33,350 nucleotides of DNA, taken from the NCBI GenBank assembly GCA_017987115.1, contig JAGNUG010000034.1:1-33350 (forward strand). Direction: 5' to 3'. Shown piece by piece: positions 33,308 through 33,350 of this stretch (position 1 is the stretch's first letter; each line of letters starts with the position of its first letter). The notes under the pieces were generated by a model. The model was not told the DNA's origin, made no database searches, and saw only the letters and a program-made list of their open reading frames with translations. A program made the translations under genes and the position numbers. Origin of the DNA: Flavobacteriales bacterium. GTDB lineage: Bacteria > Bacteroidota > Bacteroidia > Flavobacteriales_F > PHOS-HE28.

Positions 33308-33350
33308 ATGAAGAGTAGAATGATATATGACTTTGGCCGCTTCCTGGCCA
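33308..33350 (+). CDS. Possible start of a plus-strand gene (runs off right edge)
   Basis: An ATG at 33308 opens 14 codons (MKSRMIYDFGRFLA) up to the window end, with a purine-rich AGAG stretch upstream. It lies about 190 bp from the divergent TPR gene, a normal promoter distance. Too short to identify a family or to be sure it is coding. Confidence 0.4.
   Translation, partial: MKSRMIYDFGRFLA

Overview
The window looks like a chromosomal segment of a Bacteroidota bacterium, most likely a Flavobacteriales-type lineage. The grounds are secreted proteins with type IX secretion (T9SS) C-terminal sorting domains, a CHU_C/gliding-associated C-terminal domain, HYR and Ig-like repeat proteins, a DUF4369/TlpA-like thioredoxin, starts with little or no Shine-Dalgarno sequence, and moderate GC content. 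No rRNA, tRNA, transposase gene or CRISPR array was seen.

Left part (1-12318, all minus strand). A HYR-domain surface protein runs off the left edge. Upstream of it, in transcription order from 12318 down to 1201, lies the most striking locus: a TonB-dependent receptor, a TPR/coiled-coil/PP2C phosphatase (SiaA-like), a GHKL-type kinase (SiaB-like), a SiaC-like phosphoprotein, and a giant T9SS protein with five tandem lectin-like plus Ig-like units of about 750 bp. The first four genes are joined by ATGA stop/start overlaps, so they are very probably translationally coupled. No SiaD-type diguanylate cyclase is present, so the output of the module is unknown. A second, orphan SiaC gene lies at 31633-32025.

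Middle part (12536-18318). rimO diverges from the receptor operon. It is followed by an AT-rich orphan secreted protein, a REP-like inverted repeat pair, two tandem paralogous small secreted proteins (each with its own terminator, three cysteines at identical positions and a shared 5' element), a CHU_C-tailed secreted protein, and a convergent FAD-dependent amine/amino-acid oxidase.

Right part (18458-33350). A 1399-residue secreted protein carries 11 TPR-like/coiled-coil repeats. It is followed by a TlpA-like thioredoxin lipid- or periplasm-side protein, prfC (release factor 3), a PQQ-type sugar dehydrogenase with a T9SS tail, a large T9SS Ig-like protein, a PIN-PhoH ATPase, the orphan SiaC gene, a two-gene set (TPR protein and cysteine-containing small secreted protein), and the first codons of a possible plus-strand gene at the right edge. 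Housekeeping genes (rimO, prfC, phoH) alternate with envelope and secreted functions. Several strong intrinsic terminators delimit the units.
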